NCBI GenBank assembly: GCA_963925805.1
Contig: CAWUSE010000009.1
Span: forward strand, 62,001 to 126,000
Origin: UBA10347 sp905182135
GTDB lineage: Bacteria > Actinomycetota > Acidimicrobiia > Acidimicrobiales > UBA10347
DNA length: 64,000 nucleotides
Direction of reading: 5' to 3'
This document shows positions 34,641 through 44,992 of the stretch, one piece after another. A model generated the notes under the pieces. The model made no database searches. It saw nothing but the letters and a program-made list of their open reading frames with translations, and was not told the DNA's origin. Made by a program: the position numbers and the translations under genes. Numbering within the stretch: position 1 is the first letter of the stretch; each line of letters begins with the position of its first letter.

Positions 34641-36056
34641 CTATCCGGGTACGACGGGAATACGGGTGCGGCGCTTGGGCAACGCCGTGACTTCGACGAG
34701 TTCGCCGGTCAGGTATTGCATAGATGCGCCAGTCACGATCGCCGTCGCGTAGCTGCCAGCCTTGATCGGCTCGGGCGAAGGGAAATGAATCAGCTTGTTC
34801 TGGCGGGTCCGTCCGGTCAGAACGCTGTCATCGCGTTTGCTGGTTCCCTCGACAACGACCTCTTCGGTCTTGCCGATGCGAGCTGCGTGTCGCTGGCGGG
34901 CCGAGCGCTCGATGACGACTCGAAGGCGGTCGTAGCGGTCGGTAACTTCTGCAGGATCACAAAAGTCAGCCTCCATGTCGGCCGCCTCGGTCCCACCGCG
35001 AGGCGAGAACACGAACGTGAAGGCGCTGTCGTATTCGACCTCGGCAGCGACCTCAAGGGTGCGTTCAAAGTCAGCCTCGGTCTCGCCAGGAAAACCAACA
35101 ATGATGTCGGTCGTCACTGCCAGATCTGGAATGGTGGCTCGGGCCTGTTCGATAACTCGCAGGTACCGTTCGGCGTTGTAGCCACGGTGCATGAGCGACA
35201 GCACTCGGTCGCTACCTGATTGCAGCGGCATGTGCAGGTGTTCACAGACTGCGGCCGTTTCGGCCATTGCCTCGGCCACGTCCAGTTGCATGTCTTTGGG
35301 ATGTGGGCTGGTGTAACGGATCCGCTGGATTCCGTCGACATCGCCGATCGTGCGGAGCAGGTCCGCGAACATCGGCCGCAGCCGGACATCGTCGCCAGCT
35401 CGCCGAGCAGCAATAGCAAGATCTCGGCCGTAGCTATTGACGTTCTGCCCTAGCAACGTGACTTCGCTGATCCCCTGACGCGCCAGGGCTGCTACCTCGC
35501 CGACGAGTTGATCAAACGGCCGCGAGACTTCAGGGCCACGGACGGCCGGCACAATGCAGAACGCACAGTTGTTGTCGCAGCCGATTTGAATGGTGACCCA
35601 GGCGGCATGATCACTCTCGCGACGAACAGGAAGCGCAGATGGAAACGCCAGGGCATCATCTCGGGCCGCCGCTTCGAGTATCTCAGTAACCGGACCCTGG
35701 GTACGGGCAATCTCGAGCAACTCAACCGCACGATGCACGTTGTGTGTTCCAAAGACGACGTCGACGTGACCTGCACGTTCCTGGATCTGTTCGCGATCTT
35801 TCTGCGCGAGGCAACCAGCAACGGCGATCTGCAGGTCCGGCTTATCGGCCTTGAGTTGCTTGAGATTGCCGAGTTGGCCGTACAGCTTGTTGTCCGCGTT
35901 CTCACGAATGCAACAGGTATTGAGCACAATGACGTCGGCGTCCTCCATCGAGGTCGCTGCGGTCATGCCATCGTCCTGCAACAGGCTGGCAATACGTTCG
36001 GTGTCGTGTTCATTCATCTGGCACCCGTAGGTACGGATGAAGTACTGCTGGCTCAC
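34641..36056 (-). CDS. miaB: tRNA-2-methylthio-N6-dimethylallyladenosine synthase
   Basis: 471 residues. This radical-SAM methylthiotransferase acts on the MiaA product. The N-terminal domain has three cluster-binding Cys (TYGCQMNEHD, NTCCIREN, AGCLAQKD). The radical-SAM motif is CDNNCAFCIVP, and GLRGEV-type and SGS substrate motifs follow (LLGQNVNSYGRD, HLHMPLQSGSDRVL). A C-terminal TRAM domain is present. Length is standard. Confidence 0.96.
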   Translation of the reverse strand: MSQQYFIRTYGCQMNEHDTERIASLLQDDGMTAATSMEDADVIVLNTCCIRENADNKLYGQLGNLKQLKADKPDLQIAVAGCLAQKDREQIQERAGHVDVVFGTHNVHRAVELLEIARTQGPVTEILEAAARDDALAFPSALPVRRESDHAAWVTIQIGCDNNCAFCIVPAVRGPEVSRPFDQLVGEVAALARQGISEVTLLGQNVNSYGRDLAIAARRAGDDVRLRPMFADLLRTIGDVDGIQRIRYTSPHPKDMQLDVAEAMAETAAVCEHLHMPLQSGSDRVLSLMHRGYNAERYLRVIEQARATIPDLAVTTDIIVGFPGETEADFERTLEVAAEVEYDSAFTFVFSPRGGTEAADMEADFCDPAEVTDRYDRLRVVIERSARQRHAARIGKTEEVVVEGTSKRDDSVLTGRTRQNKLIHFPSPEPIKAGSYATAIVTGASMQYLTGELVEVTALPKRRTRIPVVPG

Positions 36057-36508
36057 TGCAACAGGCTACAACGCTGGCCTGGCGCCCCGGCCCGACTTGG
36101 TGTCGTGTGCCAGTTATTGGGCCAATTCAGCTCATAATCAGGCGAACACAGTGGTTCTATCTCTGTAACTCCATGGACCCCTTTCACCCCATCGATCTTG
36201 CTCTTCGCTAACGTCATCTCACTAACTTCATCGAGCTTGACTTCGGGAAAACGGACGTAGTCGTCGACAAGGAATGGGCTCGCCGACAACTACTTGGCGC
36301 AGAACGCGCATAGTGGGATGGATGGTTGCGCCGTACCGGGGCTAAGAAACCCCACCACGAGATACAACCCGGTTACCAGATTGCTCGACGCACCTAATGT
36401 CGTCGAACGTTGCCCGAACCGCAGAACGAATCGGCTACTCCTAATAAAACCCGTATGGTTTACGCAGGCCGTGGTTGTTGGCGTGCGTGATTTCTTGCGC
36501 GCTAGGCA
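36057..36508. other. Gap between miaB and recA where recX is usually found
   Basis: In many actinobacteria recX lies directly after recA and before miaB. This 452-base stretch holds no RecX-like frame; a minus frame at 36053-36289 has no similarity to RecX that I can see. It may be remnant sequence or the miaB promoter region. Confidence 0.5.
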
Positions 36509-37582
36509 CTAGTCGAGCGTGATTGGCTGTTCGTCGATCTCGCTAAAGCCTTTGGCTTCTTCAGCCGCAGCGGCATCGATAACTGCCTGCTTCTCTTCTG
36601 CGGTTGGCAGTAAGAGCGTGCAGACCCGGTCAGTGACTTCGACCATAATCTCGGGGTTGTCCTTGAGGAACTTCTTGGCGTTCTCTCGACCCTGGCCCAT
36701 CTGTTCGCCGTCGTAGGTGTACCAAGCACCCGACTTCTTAACGATCTCATGTTCGACGGCCAGGTCGAGTACAGAACCTTCTCGACTGATGCCTTCGCCA
36801 TACATGATGTCGAACTCAGCCTGGCGGAACGGAGGTGCAACTTTATTCTTAACGACCTTGACTCGGGTGCGGTTACCCACGATTTCGACACCGTCCTTGA
36901 TGGACTCGATGCGACGGATGTCGAGGCGGATCGATGAGTAAAACTTGAGTGCTCGCCCACCAGGGGTGGTTTCGGGCGAGCCGAACATGACACCGATCTT
37001 CTCGCGAAGCTGATTGATGAAAACACAAATGGTGCCGGTCTTGCTGATGTTGCCAGCCAGCTTGCGCAATGCCTGCGACATGAGACGAGCTTGCAGACCA
37101 ACATGGGACTGGCCCATCTCGCCTTCAATTTCGGCGCGGGGCGTAAGTGCTGCCACCGAGTCGATCACGATAATGTCGAGTGCGCCAGATCGAACCAGGG
37201 TGTCGGTGATCTCCAGCGCTTGTTCACCCGTGTCTGGCTGCGAAATCAGGAGTTCGTCGACGTCGACCCCGATGGCTCGGGCATATTCAGGGTCAAGTGC
37301 ATGCTCAGCATCGATGAAGGCGCAGATACCACCGTTTCGCTGCGCCTCGGCAATTAGGTGCAGCGCTAGCGTCGTTTTACCTGAGGACTCAGGGCCAAAG
37401 ATCTCAGCGATACGCCCCTTGGGGATACCGCCAATGCCGAGAGCCACGTCCAGCGCAAGTGCGCCGGTTGGAATCGATTCGATCGCCATGTTGCTTCGAT
37501 CGCCGAGCTTCATGACAGCGCCGCTGCCGTGGCTCTTCTCGATCGACTTCAGTGCCATGTCGAGTGCTTTATCTCGTTCCAC
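36509..37582 (-). CDS. recA: Recombinase RecA
   Basis: 357 residues. Walker A is GPESSGKT at residues 63-70; also seen are the catalytic Glu region CAFIDAEHALDPEYA, Walker B DIIVIDSVAAL, loop L1 GEMGQSHVGLQARLMSQALR, and loop L2 FINQLREKIGVMFGSPETTP. No intein is present. RecA forms the ATP-dependent strand-exchange filament and stimulates LexA self-cleavage. Two perfect LexA boxes lie upstream. Confidence 0.98.
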   Translation of the reverse strand: MERDKALDMALKSIEKSHGSGAVMKLGDRSNMAIESIPTGALALDVALGIGGIPKGRIAEIFGPESSGKTTLALHLIAEAQRNGGICAFIDAEHALDPEYARAIGVDVDELLISQPDTGEQALEITDTLVRSGALDIIVIDSVAALTPRAEIEGEMGQSHVGLQARLMSQALRKLAGNISKTGTICVFINQLREKIGVMFGSPETTPGGRALKFYSSIRLDIRRIESIKDGVEIVGNRTRVKVVKNKVAPPFRQAEFDIMYGEGISREGSVLDLAVEHEIVKKSGAWYTYDGEQMGQGRENAKKFLKDNPEIMVEVTDRVCTLLLPTAEEKQAVIDAAAAEEAKGFSEIDEQPITLD

Positions 37583-37755
37583 GATGTTCTCCTGTGTTCA
37601 TGTGCGACGACCCCAGTAAAAGTTGATTTGGCCGGCGCACGGGGTGCGGTGGGAATGTGATTGAGACAATACGCAAGGGGTGTGACACTCTCACCGACAC
37701 TGCCCCGACCGCCCAGAAGGCGAGGGTCAGCTGGCGACTACGCCGAACTCCCTAC

Positions 37756-37800
37756 GAACGCTTGTTCGCAATATCAAGAGAGTAATTCGAACAACCGTTC
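37756..37800 (-). promoter_or_regulatory. Two LexA boxes upstream of recA
   Basis: GAACGCTTGTTC at 37756-37767 and GAACAACCGTTC at 37789-37800, the latter extended to TCGAAC...GTTCGA. Both match GAACNNNNGTTC perfectly. They lie about 175-220 bases before the recA start, so a long untranslated leader is implied if they flank the promoter. Confidence 0.88.
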
Positions 37801-37864
37801 GATGGCAAGCATTTGGCTAGAGAAATTTAACAAACACACGCCTTGCAGGCGATTTTCGTTGAAA

Positions 37865-38587
37865 TCAAGCGATTTTTGCAAGTTGCTGCACCAAGTAGTA
37901 GACCCCGGATTCAACCTCGAACGTCGGAACATCGCGGTGAATGCCAGGATTCGCGTGCAACGTTTTATGTGCGCTGCCAATCGCACCGAACAATTCGAGA
38001 CACCGATCACGCGGGACCACCTCGTCATCCCACTGCATTAAAAAGCGCACCGGGATAGACATCTCGGGTGCACGCTGCGCAAGATCGTCCTTGTTCGGAC
38101 CCCAGACACCCATCAGCCCCAGCACCGCCACGGCAATACGATCGTCAGCCACACACACAGGAATACCCATCATGGTCCCCATCGAGAACCCCAGATAGCC
38201 CGTTGCTCTCGCACCGTCTTGTTGTTCGATGAAGTCGAGCGCCGCCCGCCAGTCCGAGACAATGGCTTCGGTCCCACCGTCGCTCTGCCAGCGATCCACG
38301 AACTCAGCCGGCACGCCCTGATAAGCATCGGCCCCCGGACGATCACCATGGCCCGGTCCGTCGATAGCAAAAGCCGCTACACCAAGACCACACAGGCCAT
38401 GCGCTATCTGTTGGATGTAGTCAGCCTTCTTGTCAGCCGTGCCACCATGGCCCAGCAACACAACCCGGTCCGCCTTTTGCCCAACCGGCGTCCAGTAGAC
38501 ACCCGGCACCACGCGGCCCTGATTTTCCAACGTGAATCCTCGCTCGAGGACTGTTGCACCGATGTTCTTACTGTCGTTCCAGGCCAT
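37865..38587 (-). CDS. Alpha/beta hydrolase (dienelactone-hydrolase-like)
   Basis: 240 residues with the alpha/beta hydrolase fold: oxyanion region VVLLGHGGTADKK, FAIDGPGHGDR, nucleophile elbow GYLGFSMGTMMG with the Ser, and a late LMQWDDEVVPRDRCLELF with the acid. The catalytic His is probably in KTLHANPG. It is clearly paralogous to the gene at 47761-48522. The substrate is unknown, an ester or lactone by family. No operon partner: it precedes recA on the same strand with a 282-base gap holding the recA control region. Confidence 0.85.
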   Translation of the reverse strand: MAWNDSKNIGATVLERGFTLENQGRVVPGVYWTPVGQKADRVVLLGHGGTADKKADYIQQIAHGLCGLGVAAFAIDGPGHGDRPGADAYQGVPAEFVDRWQSDGGTEAIVSDWRAALDFIEQQDGARATGYLGFSMGTMMGIPVCVADDRIAVAVLGLMGVWGPNKDDLAQRAPEMSIPVRFLMQWDDEVVPRDRCLELFGAIGSAHKTLHANPGIHRDVPTFEVESGVYYLVQQLAKIA

Positions 38588-38804
38588 AAACCAACACTAA
38601 CCCGGGAGCGTTGGCTGTCGAGTCGCTACGTCACCGCGCACCAGTTCCGTCGGGAAGCAGCATGGTCCGACCAACAGCGGCCGACGATCGTCACAATTGC
38701 CCTCGTACTAGTAATTGCCCTGGCGCCAGAGCAAGTGAGGTACTGGAGGTGCCAAGCTCGGGCCTTAACGAAACCTCGGCCAGATGACAGGGCGTTGAAA
38801 ACGA

Positions 38805-38841
38805 GCGAGGCCCACGAACACCTCGTGTTCGTGGGCCTCGC
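38805..38841 (-). terminator. Strong intrinsic terminator of clpP
   Basis: A perfect 17-bp stem, arms 38805-38821 and 38825-38841, with a three-base loop. On the minus strand it is followed by TCGTTTTC. It lies 35 bases after the clpP stop. Confidence 0.9.
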
Positions 38842-38875
38842 ATCGGACTTGTGACCAGCCGCGCTGGTCACGGCA

Positions 38876-39487
<612 letters not shown>

Positions 39488-39871
39488 GTCCGGAGGTTAC
39501 CGCAGGTCGGCGCCTCTCCCCCGATCAAGCGGCCGGGTGAAAGGTCACGGAATAGCCTGCCCATAAAGATTGTTTGCTTCCCCAGCCTGCGCGAGCCCTA
39601 ACCATGGCCAGCATCTGATCGCCGCCTTCGGTCTAGCGTGCCCGATCGATGACGAAGCATCGGGCAACCGTTCATAGCGAACTGTACTGACGCCAGTGCA
39701 GGTCGTACCCGAAACCACCGACGGTAAATCAGCAACCTGACCAAGCTATGACTGCCGGTGTGTCAAGAAAAGTGAGCTACGCCAACAGCGACAAGCTAGG
39801 ACCAGCCTCCTATTCTCGACGCTCGACCGCCCGCGAAACCCAAGTAGCCGCTGACCTGCGGCAGGCGCCCG
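39488..39871. other. Divergent intergenic region clpP / MBL-fold gene
   Basis: 384 bases with no supported gene. Short frames on the minus strand overlap the MBL gene antisense. Both promoters must lie here; no LexA, or HspR/CIRCE-like, operator is recognisable by eye. Confidence 0.4.
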
Positions 39872-40672
39872 ATGTACGGTATTGAGATGCGTATTGGCGA
39901 TATCTCGATCGAACCTGTTTACGACGGAACCGCCGTGTTGGCAACCAACATGTTCACCAACAGCGACTGGACCGACCATCAGCACCTCCTCGATGACCAG
40001 GGCGCTCTCACTATCCCGGTGGGCGCGTTTCTCGTACGCAACGGCGACCACCTTGCGCTGCTCGATGCCGGTGTTGGTAACTTCCAGAACGCGATGTTTG
40101 ACGGCGGCCTATTGCTCGACAGCCTTCGAGGCCTCGGCGTCACGCCCGCACAAATCGACACCGTTATTATCTCGCACCTTCACAGTGACCATATGGGTTG
40201 GCTTTCGACCGACGGTTCCGTCACGTTCCCTAACGCGACGGTGCATATCGGCGCGGCCGACTGGGAGCATTACGTCGAGCAGGGCAACGCTGGCCGCCAC
40301 GACGTCGGCGTCCTGCGTGCCGCCGAAGAACACGTCGAACTCGTTCACTGCGACGGCGTCACCTTGTTGCCGGGTATGACGACGCGGCTCACGCCAGGCC
40401 ATACACCTGGCCATATGAGCACGGTGATTTCCAGTGGAACCGAACGACTGATCGTGCTGGGCGACGCACTGCACTGCCCCGCGCAACTCACCGAGCTCGA
40501 GTGGGAGTTCGTGTACGACGTCGACGCAGCTTTGGCTCGTCAAACTCGAGCAGCGCTCGTCCAAGAAGCATCGGTTCCCAACACAGCGCTTCTCCCCTGC
40601 CACTTTCCCGGCATGCAAGCAGCCCGCCTGCTACCAGTCAATAATGCAGCCCCGCAGTGGGTCATTTCCTAG
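39872..40672 (+). CDS. MBL-fold metallohydrolase
   Basis: 266 residues of the metallo-beta-lactamase fold. The metal motif is SHLHSDHMGW, a second His lies in LTPGHTPGHMS, the bridging Asp in VLGDALHCP, and the last His in LPCHFPG. It belongs with quorum-quenching lactonase or arylsulphatase-like hydrolases rather than true beta-lactamases; the substrate is unknown. A start at ATG 39887 (MRIGDISIEPV) is as likely as 39872. Downstream lies a decayed molybdopterin oxidoreductase on the opposite strand. Confidence 0.88.
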   Translation: MYGIEMRIGDISIEPVYDGTAVLATNMFTNSDWTDHQHLLDDQGALTIPVGAFLVRNGDHLALLDAGVGNFQNAMFDGGLLLDSLRGLGVTPAQIDTVIISHLHSDHMGWLSTDGSVTFPNATVHIGAADWEHYVEQGNAGRHDVGVLRAAEEHVELVHCDGVTLLPGMTTRLTPGHTPGHMSTVISSGTERLIVLGDALHCPAQLTELEWEFVYDVDAALARQTRAALVQEASVPNTALLPCHFPGMQAARLLPVNNAAPQWVIS

Positions 40673-40839
40673 CTCACCATTCACGCCGCGAGTACGACCA
40701 TGTGCCTCGTTCCACAACCACCGACGCGATGCTGTCAGCCCGCTCTGGGGCGCACTACGCCTTTGGCATCGAAAAACTTACGCCAATCAGTGGGCACACA
40801 CTTACTGGGGCCGGACATCTACAGCACATCTACAGCACA

Positions 40840-41671
40840 TCGACATGCTCCGTGCCCGACTCGATGGTGTCGCCATAGGCAGCATCGACAGCTCGAGTTC
40901 GACATGGTCACCGACTACAACCTCGATCTGCTCAAGATCGTGCAAGCGCAGGTGCAGATCGTTGAACCCGAAGGCGGCCGCGAGTCGGCGGAACAGTTCG
41001 GTGTTCGACACGGCCTCGCCAAGAGGTTCAGCTGGTGGTTCGTTCCAGCCGAGCCAGCGATGTCCCGATGCGGTTATGACGTCGAATTTCTCTGTCTCCA
41101 TTGCCGCTGGCAGACTCACGTCTCCGTAGCAAGCGGTCTTGGTCATGAACTGCTGGGATACGACCGTGAAAAGGTCGTCGCAGCCCAGCCCGCGGCCTCC
41201 AGCTGCTGCATCGGGAATGCTCAACACCGGGTTGTCGTTCCACGGGAACAGAACGCGGATCGGGCTGTCGATCTCGGCGAGGGTCTGACTAACCGTGGCT
41301 GGTCGAACGAACGGTGGTTGCGCTCGTCGGGCACGAGCTGGTCTGCCATCGATCCCACAGCAGAGATGTCTACATCTCTTTGCTCGCTCCAGACGCCGAG
41401 GCTTCGGACGAACCCTCCGCCGAGCAACTTTTGTGAGCCGGTCAGCGCCAAAATGATCGACAACAAGCGGTACATGGTTGCGCCGCTATAGAGGCGTTCC
41501 ACACCGATAAGCGCACCCGGTATGGTCACCTTGGTCGTGCCGATGTCCCGGGCGACTGAGATGATCGTGTCGGTTTCGAGCCCGGTGAACGCAGCGACCT
41601 ACTGTCGCTGGAGCGTGCTCACGTGAGCGGCCAACTCGTCGAAGCCAACCGAGTGAGCGTCAACATATAGG
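40840..41671 (-). pseudogene. Decayed molybdopterin oxidoreductase fragment
   Basis: Three minus-strand pieces give a collinear match to the middle and end of the large catalytic subunit. The first (from about 41671) contains VAAFTGLETDTIISVARDIG and GATMYRLLSIILALTGSQKL, and is broken by TAG at 41599-41601. The second, in another frame after a shift near 41290, contains VLFPWNDNPVLSIPDA, LFTVVSQQFMTKTACYGDVS and GHRWLGWNEPPAEPLGEA. The molybdopterin-binding N-terminal half and the iron-sulphur domain are missing. About 275 residues of a roughly 700-residue protein remain. Limits are approximate. Confidence 0.82.
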
Positions 41672-41799
41672 ACTCTGCGGCGACGCCAGCATCAGCACTA
41701 GCTGTATCCGGACACCCAAGTATGACTCTTGGATACACCTGCCACCGCAGCAATCTGCGTTGCGTGCCAGAGCAACTACGCAACTTTAGGAGATGTAGA

Positions 41800-43020
41800 T
41801 CACCGGATGGGTTCGCCTTGTATGACGATCGAACTCAAGTTGGCATCAGGCTCGGACAGCGCAGCCAGATCCTCGAGTGGGTTGACTCGTGAAACGACCA
41901 AGTCGGCGTAGGCGCCTGCGGTCACTGTGCCGATCTCGCCTTCCATCTGGCATAGCTTCGCATTCGTCACGTACATCGAGCGAAGCACATCGGCAGCTGG
42001 TTCCAGGTTGGCCCGGATCGCGAACTCTTCGTTCTGCAGATGGTGTCCTTCGCCGAGCAGGTCAGTACCGAAGCCCAGTTCTACACCGGCTGCTTTGGCG
42101 ATCTCGACCGCATTCTGACCCATCTCGAAGACGCCGTTATTCTTCGCCAACATCGACTCGGGAAAACCGACCTTGGGGCCGATCTCATCTAATGCCTTAT
42201 AGGCAATAAGTGTTGGCACCATCGTTATGCCAAGTTCGACCATACGAACTGCTGTTGGAGCATCCAGGCCATTGCCGTGCTCGATGCACTTCACACCGTT
42301 TTCGATGGCCAGCTGGATCGAGGCAGGGAGGTAGGCATGCGACGTCGTGTAGGTATGGCGGTGGTCGGTCTCAACGGTGATCGCCCGAATCTCTTCGGAC
42401 GTGAACTGCACCGAATCGAACGGGTCGCTCGGCGACGACACGCCACCTGACGTCATGATCTTGACGAATTGCGAACCGTCGCGAAGCGCCTGCCGAGCCG
42501 CCTTGCGGCAGGCGTCGACACCGTCAACTACGAATCCGGCGTGGTCGTGGAACATCTGACAGCCACACTCAGGCACTGGTGCATCACCATCACGGAAGTC
42601 ACCATGACCGCCGGTCTGGGAGAGGATGCGGCCTGCTTGGATTATGCGAGGGCCTCGGCATGCACCCGACGCGATGGCTCGCATCAGCCCGCGATTGTCG
42701 CCACCAGCATCACGGATCGTCGTGAAACCACGCTCAACGGTACCTTCGGCCAACACCGCCATCATGATCCCGCGCTCGACAGCCGTCATCTTTGACAGAC
42801 GTGCGAAGTCCATAGTCACGATCCAGTGGTGGAAGTGTCCATCGATGAAGCCCGGCATGATGTACTGCCCCGCCGCATCGATGTTTACGTCGGCGGTCAC
42901 GCTGGAGCGACCATCGACGACATCAACTATGCGGTCTGCCTCGATCACCACGGTCTGGTTCTCGACGAGTTCCATCGTTGCGGTGTCGAGCACCGTGCCT
43001 TCACTGACTGTCACGATCAT
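41800..43020 (-). CDS. Amidohydrolase family protein (imidazolonepropionase-like)
   Basis: 406 residues of the metal-dependent amidohydrolase superfamily. The N-terminal HxH lies in MPGFIDGHFHHW, a probable carboxylated Lys in FVKIMTSGGV, metal His residues in TSHAYL and CIEHGNGL, and the catalytic Asp in FGTDLLGEGH. This is the set found in prolidase/Xaa-Arg-type and imidazolonepropionase-like members. It hydrolyses an unknown amide or lactone. The nearby molybdopterin pseudogene and Rieske oxygenase hint at a former catabolic neighbourhood. Confidence 0.9.
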   Translation of the reverse strand: MIVTVSEGTVLDTATMELVENQTVVIEADRIVDVVDGRSSVTADVNIDAAGQYIMPGFIDGHFHHWIVTMDFARLSKMTAVERGIMMAVLAEGTVERGFTTIRDAGGDNRGLMRAIASGACRGPRIIQAGRILSQTGGHGDFRDGDAPVPECGCQMFHDHAGFVVDGVDACRKAARQALRDGSQFVKIMTSGGVSSPSDPFDSVQFTSEEIRAITVETDHRHTYTTSHAYLPASIQLAIENGVKCIEHGNGLDAPTAVRMVELGITMVPTLIAYKALDEIGPKVGFPESMLAKNNGVFEMGQNAVEIAKAAGVELGFGTDLLGEGHHLQNEEFAIRANLEPAADVLRSMYVTNAKLCQMEGEIGTVTAGAYADLVVSRVNPLEDLAALSEPDANLSSIVIQGEPIR

Positions 43021-43136
43021 GCGACAACCCTAAGCCAGCTTCGACTCCCCGTCATTTCTCAGCGAGGATCAGCACAGTTTCTGTTCGCAATCTCGCACAG
43101 AAAGCCCACACGTGCGGCTACCGTTAGCACCTCGCT

Positions 43137-43220
43137 GCGCCAGTGGCGGAATTGGCAGACGCGCAAGGTTTAGGTCCTTGTGTCCGAAAGGATGTGTGGG
43201 TTCAAGTCCCACCTGGCGCA
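43137..43220 (+). tRNA. tRNA-Leu (anticodon UAG)
   Basis: An 84-nt cloverleaf of class II type. The acceptor GCGCCAG pairs with CTGGCGC, the D-arm is GGCGGAATTGGCAGACGC, the anticodon stem-loop CAAGG-TTTAGGT-CCTTG has TAG at positions 34-36, a long variable arm follows (GTGTCCGAAAGGATGT), and the T-arm is GTGGG-TTCAAGT-CCCAC. The discriminator is A and no CCA is encoded. It reads CUA and other CUN codons. It stands alone between two minus-strand genes. Confidence 0.97.
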
Positions 43221-43411
43221 CTTCAAGCATTTGATATCCCACCTGACGGCGCAGAGCCCGGCGAGGTCCACAGCGGCGAGGTCCACAGGCTTCTTCGATC
43301 GGAGCAGGTAACCGATGTCGCGTTTCGTGGCGAATCCGCTCAACACCTCGAGCGGGTCATTGCTGAAGGCTTTGCACACCAGACTGTTACTGGAATGCTT
43401 GCCGCTGGAAG

Positions 43412-44566
43412 CTACACGACGATCTTGCCGGCGAGCGCGTCGTCGATTGCTTTCTGCCCGAAGTGGAGACCGCATTCGAACTTCCCAAAGACGAAGTGCT
43501 GGTTTGCGTTGGCCTCAAAGCCCTTCTGAATGCCCTCGCCAATGGTGAAGTCCTCTTCGAAGACCACTCGAACCACGTCGTGGTTCTTCTCCCAGTAGCG
43601 CTGGACCTTCTCGTCCGCTGGCTCCTCAGGGATCAGCATCATGCAATGAAACGCACACGTACCCGGTCCAGTTGGCAAGATCGTGTGCACATAGACGTGG
43701 TCCGTCATGACCTGCACGAAGTTGGCAGGGAACAAATAGTTCTGCGTCATGAAGTTGGGCCTGTATTCCCACTGATCTTCCGGCTGATCGCGCAGCTCGA
43801 GTACGCGCGGCAGCGGGACAGAGTGGCGGACGTGGGGTTCGTAGTTAAGGAACAGGCTCTGGTTCTCGAGATAGTTCGAACATGCTGTATGTCGATGCGC
43901 TGAGCAGAAGTGATACGACTCTTGGAATCCCTCCAGAGCAAGTCGCCAGCTCATGTTCTTGTGAAGCGCCCACTTCCGGAACACTACGTGGCTTCCCAGA
44001 TCGAGTCCGTCGAACTGCTCCTCCATTGGTGCGAGCCACGCGTCCAAGTCGACCGCTCCATCCTGGGGTGACGGTACGACCCAGATCAGTCCGAAGCGTT
44101 CAAATGCGGGCAGTTCAACCAGCCCATGCTCGGACCGATCAACACTGTCGAACCCCACGGGCTGAGGCATTCCGCGCAAGCCGCCATCGAGTCCATAGGT
44201 CCAGGCATGATATGGACAGGTAAATCTTCGAGCGTGCCCGCAGGGTTCGCCTTCAATACGGGCGCCCCGATGCCGGCAGACGTTCAGAAATGCCTTGATA
44301 TCGCCCTGTTCAGACCGGGTGACGAGCAGTGGCACGCCCGTGTCGTCGTGGGTCAAGAAATCGCCGACATCGGCAAGCTCGGAACTGTGAGCGATGACGA
44401 TCGGGAAGTTGCGGAACAGAATGTCCATCTCTTGCTGGAGCTGTTCTGGGTCGGTGTACTTCGTGACTGGATTGTCCATGACCTGACCCAACATCTGGGT
44501 GGCGTCTTGCTCATTCTGATCCAGGATGCTCCGAATGATCTTGCGCTCTTCTGCACTAATTCCCAT
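43412..44566 (-). CDS. Rieske ring-hydroxylating oxygenase, alpha subunit
   Basis: 384 residues. The Rieske 2Fe-2S motif is CRHRG followed by CPYHAWTYGLDG near residues 95-117. The mononuclear iron site in LALEGFQESYHFCSAHRH carries the usual Glu/Asp and two His. Such enzymes hydroxylate or demethylate aromatic or quaternary amine substrates and need a separate reductase. None is adjacent, nor is a beta subunit. Closest in character to carnitine/choline-type or vanillate demethylase-like oxygenases; the substrate is unknown. Confidence 0.92.
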   Translation of the reverse strand: MGISAEERKIIRSILDQNEQDATQMLGQVMDNPVTKYTDPEQLQQEMDILFRNFPIVIAHSSELADVGDFLTHDDTGVPLLVTRSEQGDIKAFLNVCRHRGARIEGEPCGHARRFTCPYHAWTYGLDGGLRGMPQPVGFDSVDRSEHGLVELPAFERFGLIWVVPSPQDGAVDLDAWLAPMEEQFDGLDLGSHVVFRKWALHKNMSWRLALEGFQESYHFCSAHRHTACSNYLENQSLFLNYEPHVRHSVPLPRVLELRDQPEDQWEYRPNFMTQNYLFPANFVQVMTDHVYVHTILPTGPGTCAFHCMMLIPEEPADEKVQRYWEKNHDVVRVVFEEDFTIGEGIQKGFEANANQHFVFGKFECGLHFGQKAIDDALAGKIVV

Positions 44567-44992
44567 GGCTGGAACAATAGCGGAACGGCCGGCCTCTCGG
44601 CCGAGCGCTTATCTTGTCAGCGTGGTCAGCAAGCGTGGGAGATCGCCCTACTTCCATCAGCACCTACCCGTCGGGAACAGCGACGATTAGATCAACCATT
44701 TCGGCCCATACCCAGACCCTGGGTCGAACACACTCCATCGATTTCCCGCACGTGAATCGAAAAAAGCGACCGACGAGATCTCGGCCCTGGCTGTGGCGAC
44801 ACGCCGTCGGGCCTGGCTACGTCTTGATTTGTCACCGAGGGTTCAATAGCGAACACGATTCGACCTTGTACATCAATAACAGACGCCCTCAAACGAGCTG
44901 ACGACCCAGCGTAGGTTGCCGCGAATAACGGAGCCATCTCGCTCTCCGACGCATAAAATTTTGAACCGGTCGGTCAGGTCGTTGATAAATGA
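44567..44992. other. Intergenic stretch, no gene supported
   Basis: Between the Rieske oxygenase and the EamA transporter, both on the minus strand. Short frames on both strands lack domains or good starts. No hairpin, RNA gene or operator is recognised. Confidence 0.4.

Noticed and set aside
36053..36289. Candidate recX remnant
   Set aside because: The translated sequence shows no RecX features and overlaps the miaB start.
43170..43475. Minus-strand frame across the tRNA-Leu gene
   Set aside because: It is the well-known artefact of translating a tRNA and its flank (ending WDLNPHILSDTRT) and has no independent support.
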